Assembly (NCBI RefSeq): GCF_021227995.1 | Contig: NZ_CP089301.1 | Location: 434,001-498,000, forward strand | Reading direction: 5' to 3' | Origin: Novosphingobium kaempferiae | GTDB lineage: Bacteria; Pseudomonadota; Alphaproteobacteria; Sphingomonadales; Sphingomonadaceae | DNA: 64,000 bases | Part shown: piece by piece, positions 20,596 to 28,216 of the stretch | Layout of the letters: each line of letters opens with the position of its first letter | Position numbering within the stretch: position 1 is the stretch's first letter | Program-made: the position numbers and the translations under genes | Notes under the pieces: model-generated | The model's database searches: none | The model's input: only the letters and a program-made list of their open reading frames with translations | What the model was told of the DNA's origin: nothing

Positions 20596-21758
20596 TCCGC
20601 CGCCCGCCCGGTTTCGACACGCGCTTCGGGAACAAGCCGCAGCCCCGCGCCTGCCGGACGGCGATGCGGGCCGCCGCGCTCGCCCCAGCCGATCGATGCG
20701 ACCGACCGGGCGATCGCCGCCTCGTCGATCTCGATACCGAGGCCGGGGCGATCACCGAGCACGATGCCGCCATCGACGATCTGCTGGTCGACGTCGAAGC
20801 CGGTGGGAAACGCAAAGTCCTGCACCTCGATGCCAATCATGTTCGGCACCGCCGCCGCCGCATGGGCCACCGGGTTGGCGTTGTAGGCCACCGGCGAGAC
20901 CGGCAGCGAGCGTGCGTGCGCCGCCATGGCGACACGCATGAAGTGCGTGATCCCCCATACGCTGCCCGCCTGCACGATATCGACCGCCTGCGCGTCAAGC
21001 AGCGGTGCGTACTGCTCAAGCCCCGTCAGGTTCTCTCCAGTCGCCACCGCCGTCGTCACCGCGCGGGAAATCTGGGCATGGCCCGTCGCATCCCAACGGC
21101 GCACCGGCTCCTCGATCCAGGTAAGGTCGAGGCACTTTTCGATCTCGGCAAGATGGCGGATCGCCTGCTTGGTGTTCCACGCCTCGTTCACGTCGAGCAT
21201 CAGTGCGGGGCGCGTGGTGTTGCGCGAGAGGATGTCGCGCACCGTCTCCAGCCGCGCAATGTCACGGTCGAGATCGCGCCCGCCCTTGATCTTGGCGGCG
21301 GTGAAGCCGCGGTCGGCCCATTGCGTGTAGTGGTCCGCGAAGGCCTCTTCGCCAAGGCCATAGCACAGTCCCGAGGCGTAGCCCGCCACGTACCGGTCGC
21401 CCGCACCCAGCATGCGCCACAGAGGCTCTTCCGCCATCTTCGCCTTCAAGTCCCACAGCGCCATGTCGATGGCGGCGATGGTGCCGAAGGTCGCCCCGGC
21501 ATGTCCACTCTTGAACACATGAGAGAGCATCGAATCGTATAGCGTGGAGACCCCGCGCGGATCGGCGCCGTCGACCGCCGGGAACAGCCGGTCGATTTCC
21601 CGATGCGAGCCGAGCCCGATGCCGGTCAACCCGCCGTCGGTTTCGAGCAGCAGCACGGGCACTTCGGTGATTCCCGATTCGACGATTCCATTGACGTCGC
21701 CAACGGGCCGTCGCCAGTCATGGAATGCGGTAAGGCTGCGGTAGCCTGTGATCTTCAT
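20592..21758 (-). CDS. Enolase-superfamily (mandelate racemase/MLE-type) sugar-acid dehydratase
   Basis: A 388-residue enolase-superfamily protein. Read by eye: catalytic KxK in AAKIKGG (K156, K158), metal ligands D189 (LMLDVNE), E216/E217 (WIEEPV) and E242 (ATGENL), and D260 (VDIVQ). Where mandelate racemase-like dehydratases have the catalytic His after the last strand, this protein reads SPVAYNAN (288-295), so the His seems absent. In this cluster the likely role is dehydrating a 6-deoxy-hexonate such as L-fuconate to its 2-keto-3-deoxy acid, but it is shorter than Xanthomonas L-fuconate dehydratase (about 440 residues) and the substrate remains open. It is co-translated with the MFS permease. 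Confidence 0.85.
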   Translation of the reverse strand: MKITGYRSLTAFHDWRRPVGDVNGIVESGITEVPVLLLETDGGLTGIGLGSHREIDRLFPAVDGADPRGVSTLYDSMLSHVFKSGHAGATFGTIAAIDMALWDLKAKMAEEPLWRMLGAGDRYVAGYASGLCYGLGEEAFADHYTQWADRGFTAAKIKGGRDLDRDIARLETVRDILSRNTTRPALMLDVNEAWNTKQAIRHLAEIEKCLDLTWIEEPVRRWDATGHAQISRAVTTAVATGENLTGLEQYAPLLDAQAVDIVQAGSVWGITHFMRVAMAAHARSLPVSPVAYNANPVAHAAAAVPNMIGIEVQDFAFPTGFDVDQQIVDGGIVLGDRPGLGIEIDEAAIARSVASIGWGERGGPHRRPAGAGLRLVPEARVETGRAAE

Positions 21759-21787
21759 CGGGAATCCTCTACCCCAAGCCTTGTCTG

Positions 21788-21809
21788 TAATTCATATTAT
21801 GTATGATCT
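21788..21809 (-). promoter_or_regulatory. Inferred GntR operator, site B (dehydratase-MFS promoter)
   Basis: On the minus strand it reads AGATCATACATAATATGAATTA, sharing ATCATAC and TATGAATTA with site A. It starts 30 bp upstream of the dehydratase start codon and lies in the divergent region with the gntR gene. Confidence 0.68.
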
Positions 21810-21921
21810 ATGTCGTTTGACAAGCCTTGACGCGCCACGTCAAGTGGGTTCAGCGTGAATTAGGCGCAAACGATGCGCACCACCATGAACTGACACAGTG
21901 ATTCAGGGGCGTAGAAAACAC

Positions 21922-22665
21922 ATGAACGATCGGGTCGTCGGCCTCGGAGCTCCCAGCCGCGTGCGGCGCAGACCGCGCCTTGCCGAAGCGGTGGTGGAGG
22001 AACTGGTCAACGCCATCGTCACCGAAGTCTACCCCGCCGGCAGCGCGCTCCCACCCGAGAACATGCTGTGCGAGCATTTCGGCGTCAGCCGCACCGTCGT
22101 GCGCGAGGCGACGACGGCGCTCACCGAAAAGGGCCTCGTCGTCTCGATGCAGGGGCGCGGCACCATCGTGCGCGAGCAGAACAATTGGAACCTGCTCGAC
22201 CCGGTGATCCTTGCCGCGCTTTTCCGCAGCGAGGACGGGCTGGCCTATCTCGACAACCTGTCGGAAATCCGCTCCTCGCTGGAAGCTGCAATGGCGGGCA
22301 AGGCAGCGAAACGCGCCACGGCGGAGACCCGCGCCGAACTCAAGGCGCAGATCGAGAAGCTGGAAGGGCTGGTGGAGACTCCCGCCGCCTACGTGCATGA
22401 GGACGTGAACTTCCACGACGTCATCATGCGCATGTCGGGCGACCGGCTGAGCAAGGCGATCATCGACGGCATCCAGTCGCACGCGCTCAACACCCACGGC
22501 TACTCGGGCACCCTCAACGTCGAGCATGTCCGCAACACGCATGCCGCACACCGGAAGGTCTATCAGGCGATCGTGGACGGCGACGCCGAGGGCGCCTCGG
22601 CGGCCATGCGCGAGCATATCGAATCGTCCTGGACGCGCCGCCGGGCGCACGGGCCGCAGGGTTGA
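21922..22665 (+). CDS. GntR-family regulator, FadR subfamily (FCD domain)
   Basis: A 247-residue regulator. The N-terminal winged helix shows the GntR pattern (LAEAVVEELVNAIVTEVYPAGSALP...FGVSRTVVREATTALTEKGLV). The C-terminal all-helical FCD domain has LSEIRSSLEAAMAGKAA, DVNFHDVIMRMSG (metal-binding Asp/His) and HRKVYQAIVDGDAEGA with a final His in MREHIE. Such proteins bind sugar acids and often repress uronate or aldonate genes. It is divergent from the dehydratase. I infer it binds the six ATCATAC sites in the window. ATG 21922 was preferred to the in-frame GTG at 21898. Confidence 0.9.
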   Translation: MNDRVVGLGAPSRVRRRPRLAEAVVEELVNAIVTEVYPAGSALPPENMLCEHFGVSRTVVREATTALTEKGLVVSMQGRGTIVREQNNWNLLDPVILAALFRSEDGLAYLDNLSEIRSSLEAAMAGKAAKRATAETRAELKAQIEKLEGLVETPAAYVHEDVNFHDVIMRMSGDRLSKAIIDGIQSHALNTHGYSGTLNVEHVRNTHAAHRKVYQAIVDGDAEGASAAMREHIESSWTRRRAHGPQG

Positions 22666-22695
22666 GGGCAACCTTGATCTAGCCCTCTGCTCTAA

Positions 22696-22730
22696 CACCC
22701 GTCGCCCCCGCGCAGGCAGGGGCGACGGGG
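22696..22730. repeat. Palindromic repeat, family B, downstream of gntR
   Basis: ACCCGTCGCCCCCGCGCAGG and its complement GGGGCGACGGG form a hairpin. Related copies lie at 32551-32578, 32633-32659 and 36778-36810. Between gntR and the convergent mutarotase gene it may also act as a terminator. Confidence 0.8.
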
Positions 22731-22765
22731 ATTTGGGCGATCGCAGGTGACGGCGCCCAGCAAAT

Positions 22766-23125
22766 TCACGGCTGCTTCGACAACGCGTAGATCTGCTCCA
22801 TTTCTACCCACGTAGTATCCGGCGCAAAGGGCAGCGGCTGCTGGAAGGTGCGCATGAGCGCATCCCATGCCTGCACGTCCGGGTTCGCCGCATCGCGCGC
22901 CGCCTTACCCTCTGCATCGGCGGCCATGGCAGCGTCCTGCTCGATCATCATGAACATGCGGTCGCCCACCAGCCAGATCTGGAGATCGCGCACGCCATCC
23001 GCCCGAATCGCGTCCGTCACTGCCTGAGGCGGCCCGCCCGGCGCGTGCCATGCACGATAGCGGGCGATCATCTCCGGCTCGTTCACCAGATCCACGGCGA
23101 AGCACCGCCGGACGATTGCGTTCAT
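22766..23125 (-). CDS. rhaM: L-rhamnose mutarotase family protein
   Basis: Small enzyme of 119 residues in the RhaM/YiiL (DUF718) family, which interconverts anomers of L-rhamnose or L-fucose. It shows RCFAVDLVNEPEMIARYRAWH, with His27 at the position of the family's active-site His, IQ/IW in DLQIWLVGDRMFMMIE, and the C-terminal W-containing WVEMEQIYAL. ATG 23125 has GGAGAGGG just upstream. It is divergent from the 23.2-32.4 kb operon with site C between them, 41 bp upstream of its start, so the two are probably co-regulated. Rhamnose or fucose substrate cannot be told apart. Confidence 0.88.
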   Translation of the reverse strand: MNAIVRRCFAVDLVNEPEMIARYRAWHAPGGPPQAVTDAIRADGVRDLQIWLVGDRMFMMIEQDAAMAADAEGKAARDAANPDVQAWDALMRTFQQPLPFAPDTTWVEMEQIYALSKQP

Positions 23126-23165
23126 TTCCCTCTCCCCGGTTGACGCCTCCCCCTCCCTTACGTAT

Positions 23166-23187
23166 TCATCATACGTCTTACAAGATG
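23166..23187. promoter_or_regulatory. Inferred GntR operator, site C (mutarotase / nine-gene operon)
   Basis: Reads TCATCATACGTCTTACAAGATG. The left ten bases CATCATACGT equal site A; the right half is weaker. It lies between divergent genes, ending 14 bp before the start codon at 23202, where a bound repressor would block initiation. Confidence 0.62.
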
Positions 23188-23201
23188 GAGGGGAAGCAGG
23201 C

Positions 23202-24380
23202 ATGGCCTTGCTCTATGGCGCGACGATGTCGAAAAGACACCTCGCCGAGCGTACCGGATCGCTGTCGCAGTTCGCCGGGGTCCGGCTGATGACGCTGGGC
23301 GACGGCGTGGAACGCGGCGTGCGCCTGCTGGAATTCCGCACCGGATCGGGCCTGCGCTTCACGGTGCTGGTCGACCGCGCGATGGACATCGCCGAGTGCG
23401 ACCACGCAGGCCGCGCCGTCGGCTGGCACTCGCCCTCGGGCTTCCGCAACCCTGCCCTGCATGACTACGAGGGCGAAAGCGGCCTCGGCTGGTTCCGCTC
23501 GATGTCGGGCCTCAACATCACCTGCGGCCTCGACCACATCCTGTTCATGCACGACGATCCGGCTGGCCACTACAACTACGGCCCGCGCGAGGTCGTCTCG
23601 TCCTCGCTCCACGGCCGCGTCGGCACGATCCCGGCGCAGTTGACCGGCTACGGCGAGCAGTGGGAGGGCGATGCCTGCACCTTCTGGGCCGAGGGGATCG
23701 TGCGCCAGTCCACCGTTTTCGGCGAAGACCTGCACCTCATCCGCCGGATCGAGGCTACCCTTGGCGGCGATGAGATCCGCATGACCGACCGGGTGGTGAA
23801 CCACGGCTTCTACACGACGCCGCACATGTTCTGCTACCACATCAACGTCGGCCACCCCGTCGTCGCCGAGGGCGCGCGCTACGTCGCCCCGGTGCGCGAG
23901 GTCCTGTGGGCCGCGCACGCCGACGACTACCAGAAGCAGGGCGTCGGCTACCGCACCCTGCCCGCGCCCATCGTCAACTTCCACGAACAGGTCTGGCAGC
24001 ACGACATGGCTCCCGACGCCGAGGGCCGCGTCGAGGTGGCGCTGGTGAACGAGGCGCTGGGCTTCGGCTTCTCCGTCACCACCCGCAAGGACCAGTTCCC
24101 CTGCATGTTCGAGTGGCAGAACCTCCACGCGGGCCACTACGCGGTCGGCATCGAGCCCTCCACCAACCACGTTCTCGGCAAGGACTTCGCGCGGGATCGC
24201 GGCGAACTGATCCTGCTCGAACATGGCGAGGAGCGCCGCTACGACACCGTTCTGCGCGTGCTGCCCGATGCCGAGGCCGTCTCCGCCGCCGTGGCGCGGA
24301 TCGAGGGCGTCGCGCTCCAGCCGCAGGAGGAATACCCCGCCCCCACCGGCAATTACCCCGCCATCGCAGGTGCCGCGTGA
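23202..24380 (+). CDS. DUF4432 (aldose-1-epimerase-like) protein
   Basis: A 392-residue protein of the galactose-mutarotase-like fold, DUF4432 group. Recognisable blocks are FTVLVDRAMDIAECDHAGR, GLGWFRSMSGLNITCGLDH, YCYHIN-like FCYHINVGHPVV and EWQNLHAGHYAVGIEPSTNH. Members probably bind or epimerise sugars, but no reaction is firmly assigned as far as I know. Start ATG 23202 has GGAGGGGAAGCAGG upstream. It is the first gene of a nine-gene operon; the stop overlaps the next start (GTGA). There is no signal peptide, so it acts in the cytoplasm. Confidence 0.85.
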   Translation: MALLYGATMSKRHLAERTGSLSQFAGVRLMTLGDGVERGVRLLEFRTGSGLRFTVLVDRAMDIAECDHAGRAVGWHSPSGFRNPALHDYEGESGLGWFRSMSGLNITCGLDHILFMHDDPAGHYNYGPREVVSSSLHGRVGTIPAQLTGYGEQWEGDACTFWAEGIVRQSTVFGEDLHLIRRIEATLGGDEIRMTDRVVNHGFYTTPHMFCYHINVGHPVVAEGARYVAPVREVLWAAHADDYQKQGVGYRTLPAPIVNFHEQVWQHDMAPDAEGRVEVALVNEALGFGFSVTTRKDQFPCMFEWQNLHAGHYAVGIEPSTNHVLGKDFARDRGELILLEHGEERRYDTVLRVLPDAEAVSAAVARIEGVALQPQEEYPAPTGNYPAIAGAA

Positions 24381-25123
24381 AGGGCCGCACCGTCCTCTAC
24401 ACCGGCGCGGCGGGCGGGCTCGGGCTCGACACCACATTGCTGCTGATCGAGCGCGGCGCGCATGTCATCGCCCTCGACAATGACGATGCGAAGATCGCGC
24501 GCCTCTCCGCCGCAGCGGCAGGAAAAGGCCCCGGCCGCCTCACCGTATCGCGCACGGACCTTGCCGACCTCACCGCCCTGCGCACCACGCTCGATGCCTT
24601 GATGGAGGAGCACGGCGGCATCGACGTCGTCATCAACAACGCGGCGGTCTATCCTTCGAAACCGTTCGAAGACTACACCGTCGAGGAGCACCAGTTCGTC
24701 CAGCGCATCAACGTCGATGCCGGGATCGTCGCAGTGCAGGCCGCGCTGCCGGGGATGCGCGCGAAGGGCTTCGGGCGGATCGTCAACGTATCGAGCATCA
24801 CCATCTCGGGGGGCTGGGCTAACCTGTCCCCCTACGTCGCGTCCAAGGCCGCGCTGGTCGGCCTGACCCGTGCCTGGGCGCGCGAGTTCGGCCCCTGGGG
24901 CGTCACCGTCAACGCCATCGCGCCCGGCGCCTTCCCGACCGACGCCGAGAAGATCCACCCCGATCCCGAGGGCTACAACCGCATGGTCCTCGACGCGCAG
25001 AGCGTGAAACGGCGCGGCACCGCGTCCGACATCGCCCACGCCATCGCCTTCTTCGCCGCCGACGAGGCGGGTTTCATCACCGGACAGACGCTGCACGTAA
25101 ACGGCGGCTGGACCATGTCCTGA
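24377..25123 (+). CDS. Short-chain dehydrogenase/reductase
   Basis: A 248-residue classical SDR. It starts at GTG 24377, overlapping the stop of the preceding gene by 4 bases. It has the cofactor loop TGAAGGLGLD, the Asp after strand 2 (VIALDND) suggesting NAD preference, NNAAVYPS, the catalytic Ser in VSSITISG and YxxxK in YVASK, and the C-terminal GQTLHVNGGW. It probably oxidises a sugar, aldonate or keto-deoxy acid. It may be an alternative to the SDR at 40681 in oxidising 2-keto-3-deoxy-L-fuconate, or may act on another substrate of this operon. Confidence 0.9.
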   Translation: MKGRTVLYTGAAGGLGLDTTLLLIERGAHVIALDNDDAKIARLSAAAAGKGPGRLTVSRTDLADLTALRTTLDALMEEHGGIDVVINNAAVYPSKPFEDYTVEEHQFVQRINVDAGIVAVQAALPGMRAKGFGRIVNVSSITISGGWANLSPYVASKAALVGLTRAWAREFGPWGVTVNAIAPGAFPTDAEKIHPDPEGYNRMVLDAQSVKRRGTASDIAHAIAFFAADEAGFITGQTLHVNGGWTMS

Positions 25124-25137
25124 AGGACCGTATTCGC

Positions 25138-26328
25138 ATGACAATCCTCAACGGTATCCGCGTTCTCGACTGCTCGATCGCCATGGCCGGGCCGTTCGCC
25201 GCCCAGCGCCTCGGCGACATGGGCGCGGACGTGGTCAAGGTCGAGCCGACCAGCGGCGAATGGCAGCGCCATGCCTCCGCAGGCGGCGCGGTCGGCAACA
25301 GCATCAACGTCTCGTTTCTCTCGCTCAACCGCAACAAGCGCTCGCTGGCGATCGACCTCAAGTCGCCCGAGGGCAAGGCGGTGCTGCTCGATCTCGTGAA
25401 GGACGCCGACGTCTTCCTCCAGAACTACCGTCCCGGCGTGGCCGAGCGGCTCGGCGTCGATTATGCGACGCTGAGCGCTATCAATCCGCGCCTCGTCTAC
25501 GTCTCGATGTCGGGCTACGGCGAGGACGGGCCGTACCGTATGCTGCCGGGGCAGGATCTGCTGCTTCAGGGCATGTCGGGCGCGATGCTATCGGCCGGAG
25601 CGGAAGGCGCGCCGCCCTCCCCGGCGGGCCAGTACCTCGTCGACGCCATCGCCGCCTACAGCGCCTTCGAGGGCGCGCTGGCCGCACTGTTCCACCGAGA
25701 GCGGACCGGCGAAGGGCAACTCGTGCAGGTCAACATGCTCGACGCGATCACCACGATCCAGATGCAGGAACTGTCGGTCTTCACCGTCGGCAACAAGCCG
25801 CAGGCCCGCTCCGCCGAGCCGCACGCCCACAGCTACATCCGCTCGCCCTACGGTGTGTTCCAGACGGCGGACGGCTACATGACGCTGGCGATGGCCCGCT
25901 TCGAGACGCTGGCGCGCGAACTCGACGATCCGTTCTTCGCCGGGATGGAAGAAGAGCGCGAGGGCTGGACCCAGCGCGACGCCATCTTCGCGCGCATCCG
26001 CGAGCACCTGATCCGCCAGCCCACCGCGCACTGGCTGGAGAAGTTCCGCGCCGCCGACATCTGGTGCGGCCCGGTCTACGGCTACGCCGACCTCGTCGAA
26101 GACCCGCAGATCAAGCACAACGGCACTTTCGTGGAATACGACCACCCGACCGAAGGCCGCGTGAAGGTGCCGGGCTTCCCGATCCGCTTCTCACGCACGC
26201 CGTCCGCCATCACGCGCGGCGCACCGCTGGTGGGCGAGCACAGCGAGGAAGTCCTGCGCGAGAGCGGCCGCAGCGCCGACGAGATCGCCCAGCTCATCGA
26301 ATCCGGCGTGGTCCGCCAGCACGCATGA
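25138..26328 (+). CDS. Class III (CaiB/BaiF family) CoA-transferase
   Basis: A 396-residue protein. Family III CoA-transferases move CoA between organic acids through an enzyme-bound aspartyl-CoA. The N-terminal signature is clear (VLDCSIAMAGPFAAQRLGDMGADVVKVE), as are LSLNRNKRSLAIDLKSPEGK and the region QYLVDAIAAYSAFEGALAAL. By hand alignment with CaiB and formyl-CoA transferase, the catalytic Asp corresponds to D169. So the protein looks active. A CoA-transferase is unusual in a sugar operon and implies that an organic acid is activated as a CoA thioester. The stop overlaps the next ATG (ATGA). Confidence 0.93.
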   Translation: MTILNGIRVLDCSIAMAGPFAAQRLGDMGADVVKVEPTSGEWQRHASAGGAVGNSINVSFLSLNRNKRSLAIDLKSPEGKAVLLDLVKDADVFLQNYRPGVAERLGVDYATLSAINPRLVYVSMSGYGEDGPYRMLPGQDLLLQGMSGAMLSAGAEGAPPSPAGQYLVDAIAAYSAFEGALAALFHRERTGEGQLVQVNMLDAITTIQMQELSVFTVGNKPQARSAEPHAHSYIRSPYGVFQTADGYMTLAMARFETLARELDDPFFAGMEEEREGWTQRDAIFARIREHLIRQPTAHWLEKFRAADIWCGPVYGYADLVEDPQIKHNGTFVEYDHPTEGRVKVPGFPIRFSRTPSAITRGAPLVGEHSEEVLRESGRSADEIAQLIESGVVRQHA

Positions 26329-27446
26329 GCGGGATCCAGTATCGCGGCCTCACCTGGGACCACCCGCGCGGCTACCGTGCGCTCGAGGCGGCGGCAGAAG
26401 CCATCGCGCCTGCGCAGGGCCTGACGATCGCGTGGGACCGGCATCCGCTGGAGGGCTTCGAATCCCACCCCATCGCCGACCTTGCCGAGCGCTACGACCT
26501 CATCGTCCTCGACCATCCGCATGTGGGGGAGGCCGTCGCCCACGACTGCCTCGTGCCCGTGGAAGAAGTCATGGGCGAGGCCATGGTGGAGACGCTGGGC
26601 GCGGCGGCGATCGGGCCTTCGCTGGCCAGCTACCGCTATGCCGGACGCCACTGGGCGCTGCCGCTCGACGCCGCCAGCCAGGTCATGGCCTACGCGCCGG
26701 GCCGCGTGGATACGCCGCCGACGATGTGGGCGGAAGTGATCGATCTTGCCGCCCGTGCGCCCGTCGCCCTGTCGCTGTCCGGGCCGCATTCCGCGCTGAC
26801 GTTCCAGTCCGTCGTGGCCTCGCTGCATGGTGCAGGAAGGCCGGATAACGCCTTCGTCGATCCCGAGATCGGCGCCGAGGCTTATGCGATCATGGCCGCG
26901 CTGACCGGCGAGGAAACGCGCGCTCGCGTCGGCCATAACCCCATCGCGCTGCTTGAGGCGCTGGCATCGGGCGAAGACCTGGCACTGGTGCCGCTCGTCT
27001 ATGGCTACGTGAACTATGCGAAGCAGGGCGTCGCCTTCGCCGATGCACCGCGCGGTCCTGCAGGCATCGGCTCGATCCTCGGCGGAACCGGCATCGCCGT
27101 CTCGCGCCGCTGCAAGGTGACCGACGAACTGTGCGCGCACCTCGCCTGGCTGATGGGCGAAGAGGCGCAGCGCGGCTTCATTCCCGCCCATGAAGGCCAG
27201 CCAGCCCTGCGCAGCGCATGGGCCGACCCGGCGGTCGATGCCGAATGGGGCGGCTTCTACTCAGCCACCCGCGCCACGCTCGAAAATGCGGCGCTGCGCC
27301 CGCGCCACGACGGCGCCATCGCCTTCCAGACCGAAGCCTCCGCTCGCCTCCGCGAAGGACTGCTGAACCGCGAGCCTGCCGCGCGGGTGCTCGCCGATAT
27401 CGAAGCCGCCTTCGCCCGCCACCACCAACAGGGAACCGAAACATGA
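26325..27446 (+). CDS. Solute-binding-protein-like protein without signal peptide (probably cytoplasmic)
   Basis: A 373-residue protein with features of ABC-transporter family 1 solute-binding proteins: an alternating alpha/beta start (GLTWDHPRGYRALEAAAEAI), YDLIVLDHPHVG, a PLDAASQVMAY crossing region, and a lobe-2 end GFYSATRATLENAALRPRH. The N-terminus is hydrophilic with no signal peptide or lipobox, and no ABC permease or ATPase is nearby. It is translationally coupled on both sides (ATGA overlaps) with a CoA-transferase and a crotonase. Similar orphan proteins are usually annotated as extracellular, which does not fit here. A ligand-binding or catalytic role in the cytosol is inferred; the function is unknown. 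Confidence 0.75.
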   Translation: MSGIQYRGLTWDHPRGYRALEAAAEAIAPAQGLTIAWDRHPLEGFESHPIADLAERYDLIVLDHPHVGEAVAHDCLVPVEEVMGEAMVETLGAAAIGPSLASYRYAGRHWALPLDAASQVMAYAPGRVDTPPTMWAEVIDLAARAPVALSLSGPHSALTFQSVVASLHGAGRPDNAFVDPEIGAEAYAIMAALTGEETRARVGHNPIALLEALASGEDLALVPLVYGYVNYAKQGVAFADAPRGPAGIGSILGGTGIAVSRRCKVTDELCAHLAWLMGEEAQRGFIPAHEGQPALRSAWADPAVDAEWGGFYSATRATLENAALRPRHDGAIAFQTEASARLREGLLNREPAARVLADIEAAFARHHQQGTET

Positions 27447-28213
27447 GCGCCAACCTGCGCTTCGACATCGCCGCGCACATCGCCACCATCACGCTCGACC
27501 GCCCGGAAAAGCTCAACGCCATGACCCCGGACATGGCCGAGGCACTGGTCGCGGCAGTCTCCACCTGCAACACCTCCAACGACGTGCGCGTGGTCATCGT
27601 CACCGGCGCGGGCGAGAAGGCGTTCAGCGCGGGGTCGGACATCTCGACCCTCGACGCCTACGAAACGCCATGGGATTTCCGCAACCGGCAGGACTATTGC
27701 GACGCCCTGCGCGCCTGCCGCAAGCCGGTGATCGCGGCGGTCAACGGCTATGCGCTGGGCGGCGGGCTGGAGACGGCGATGGCCTGCGACATCCGCATCG
27801 CCTCGGCCAATGCCCGCTTCGCCGCGCCCGAGATCAAGCTCGGCTGGATCGGAGGTGGCGGCATGGCGGTCGGCCTGTCGCACTCCATCGGCATGTCGAA
27901 CGCGGCGCTGATGCTCTACACCGGCGAGATGATCGACGCAGAGCGTGCCGCCGCATGGGGCCTCGTCAGCGAAGTCACTGCGCCCGAATCCCTGCTTCCC
28001 CGCGCCCGCGAGATCGCCGGACAGATAGCCGCCCGTGCGCCGATCGCGGCGGAAACCGCCAAACTCAACCTGCGCGCCGCGCACCAGATGCCCTACGAAA
28101 AGGCCATCGAGTACGAGCGTGACCTGCAAGCCATCTGCTTCGGCACCGCCGACGCCGCCGAGGGCCGCGCCGCCTTCGCCGAGCGCCGAGCGCCCGTGTT
28201 CCGGAGGCGCTGA
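27443..28213 (+). CDS. Enoyl-CoA hydratase/isomerase (crotonase) family protein
   Basis: A 256-residue crotonase-fold protein. CoA and oxyanion-hole elements are present: ITLDRPEKLNAMT, AFSAGSDIS and VNGYALGGGLETAMACDIRI. One catalytic-site Glu is seen at APEIKLG (E130). The second hydratase Glu, normally about 20 residues later, looks replaced in the segment SNAALMLYTG, so the reaction may differ from plain hydration. Its substrate is presumably the CoA thioester made by the CoA-transferase two genes upstream. Start ATG 27443 overlaps the preceding stop; the next gene starts 3 bp after the stop. Confidence 0.9.
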   Translation: MSANLRFDIAAHIATITLDRPEKLNAMTPDMAEALVAAVSTCNTSNDVRVVIVTGAGEKAFSAGSDISTLDAYETPWDFRNRQDYCDALRACRKPVIAAVNGYALGGGLETAMACDIRIASANARFAAPEIKLGWIGGGGMAVGLSHSIGMSNAALMLYTGEMIDAERAAAWGLVSEVTAPESLLPRAREIAGQIAARAPIAAETAKLNLRAAHQMPYEKAIEYERDLQAICFGTADAAEGRAAFAERRAPVFRRR

Positions 28214-28216
28214 ACG

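Noticed and set aside
26325..27446. Reading the solute-binding-like gene as part of an ABC importer
   Set aside because: No permease or ATPase gene is nearby and there is no signal peptide or lipobox; described instead as a probable cytoplasmic protein.
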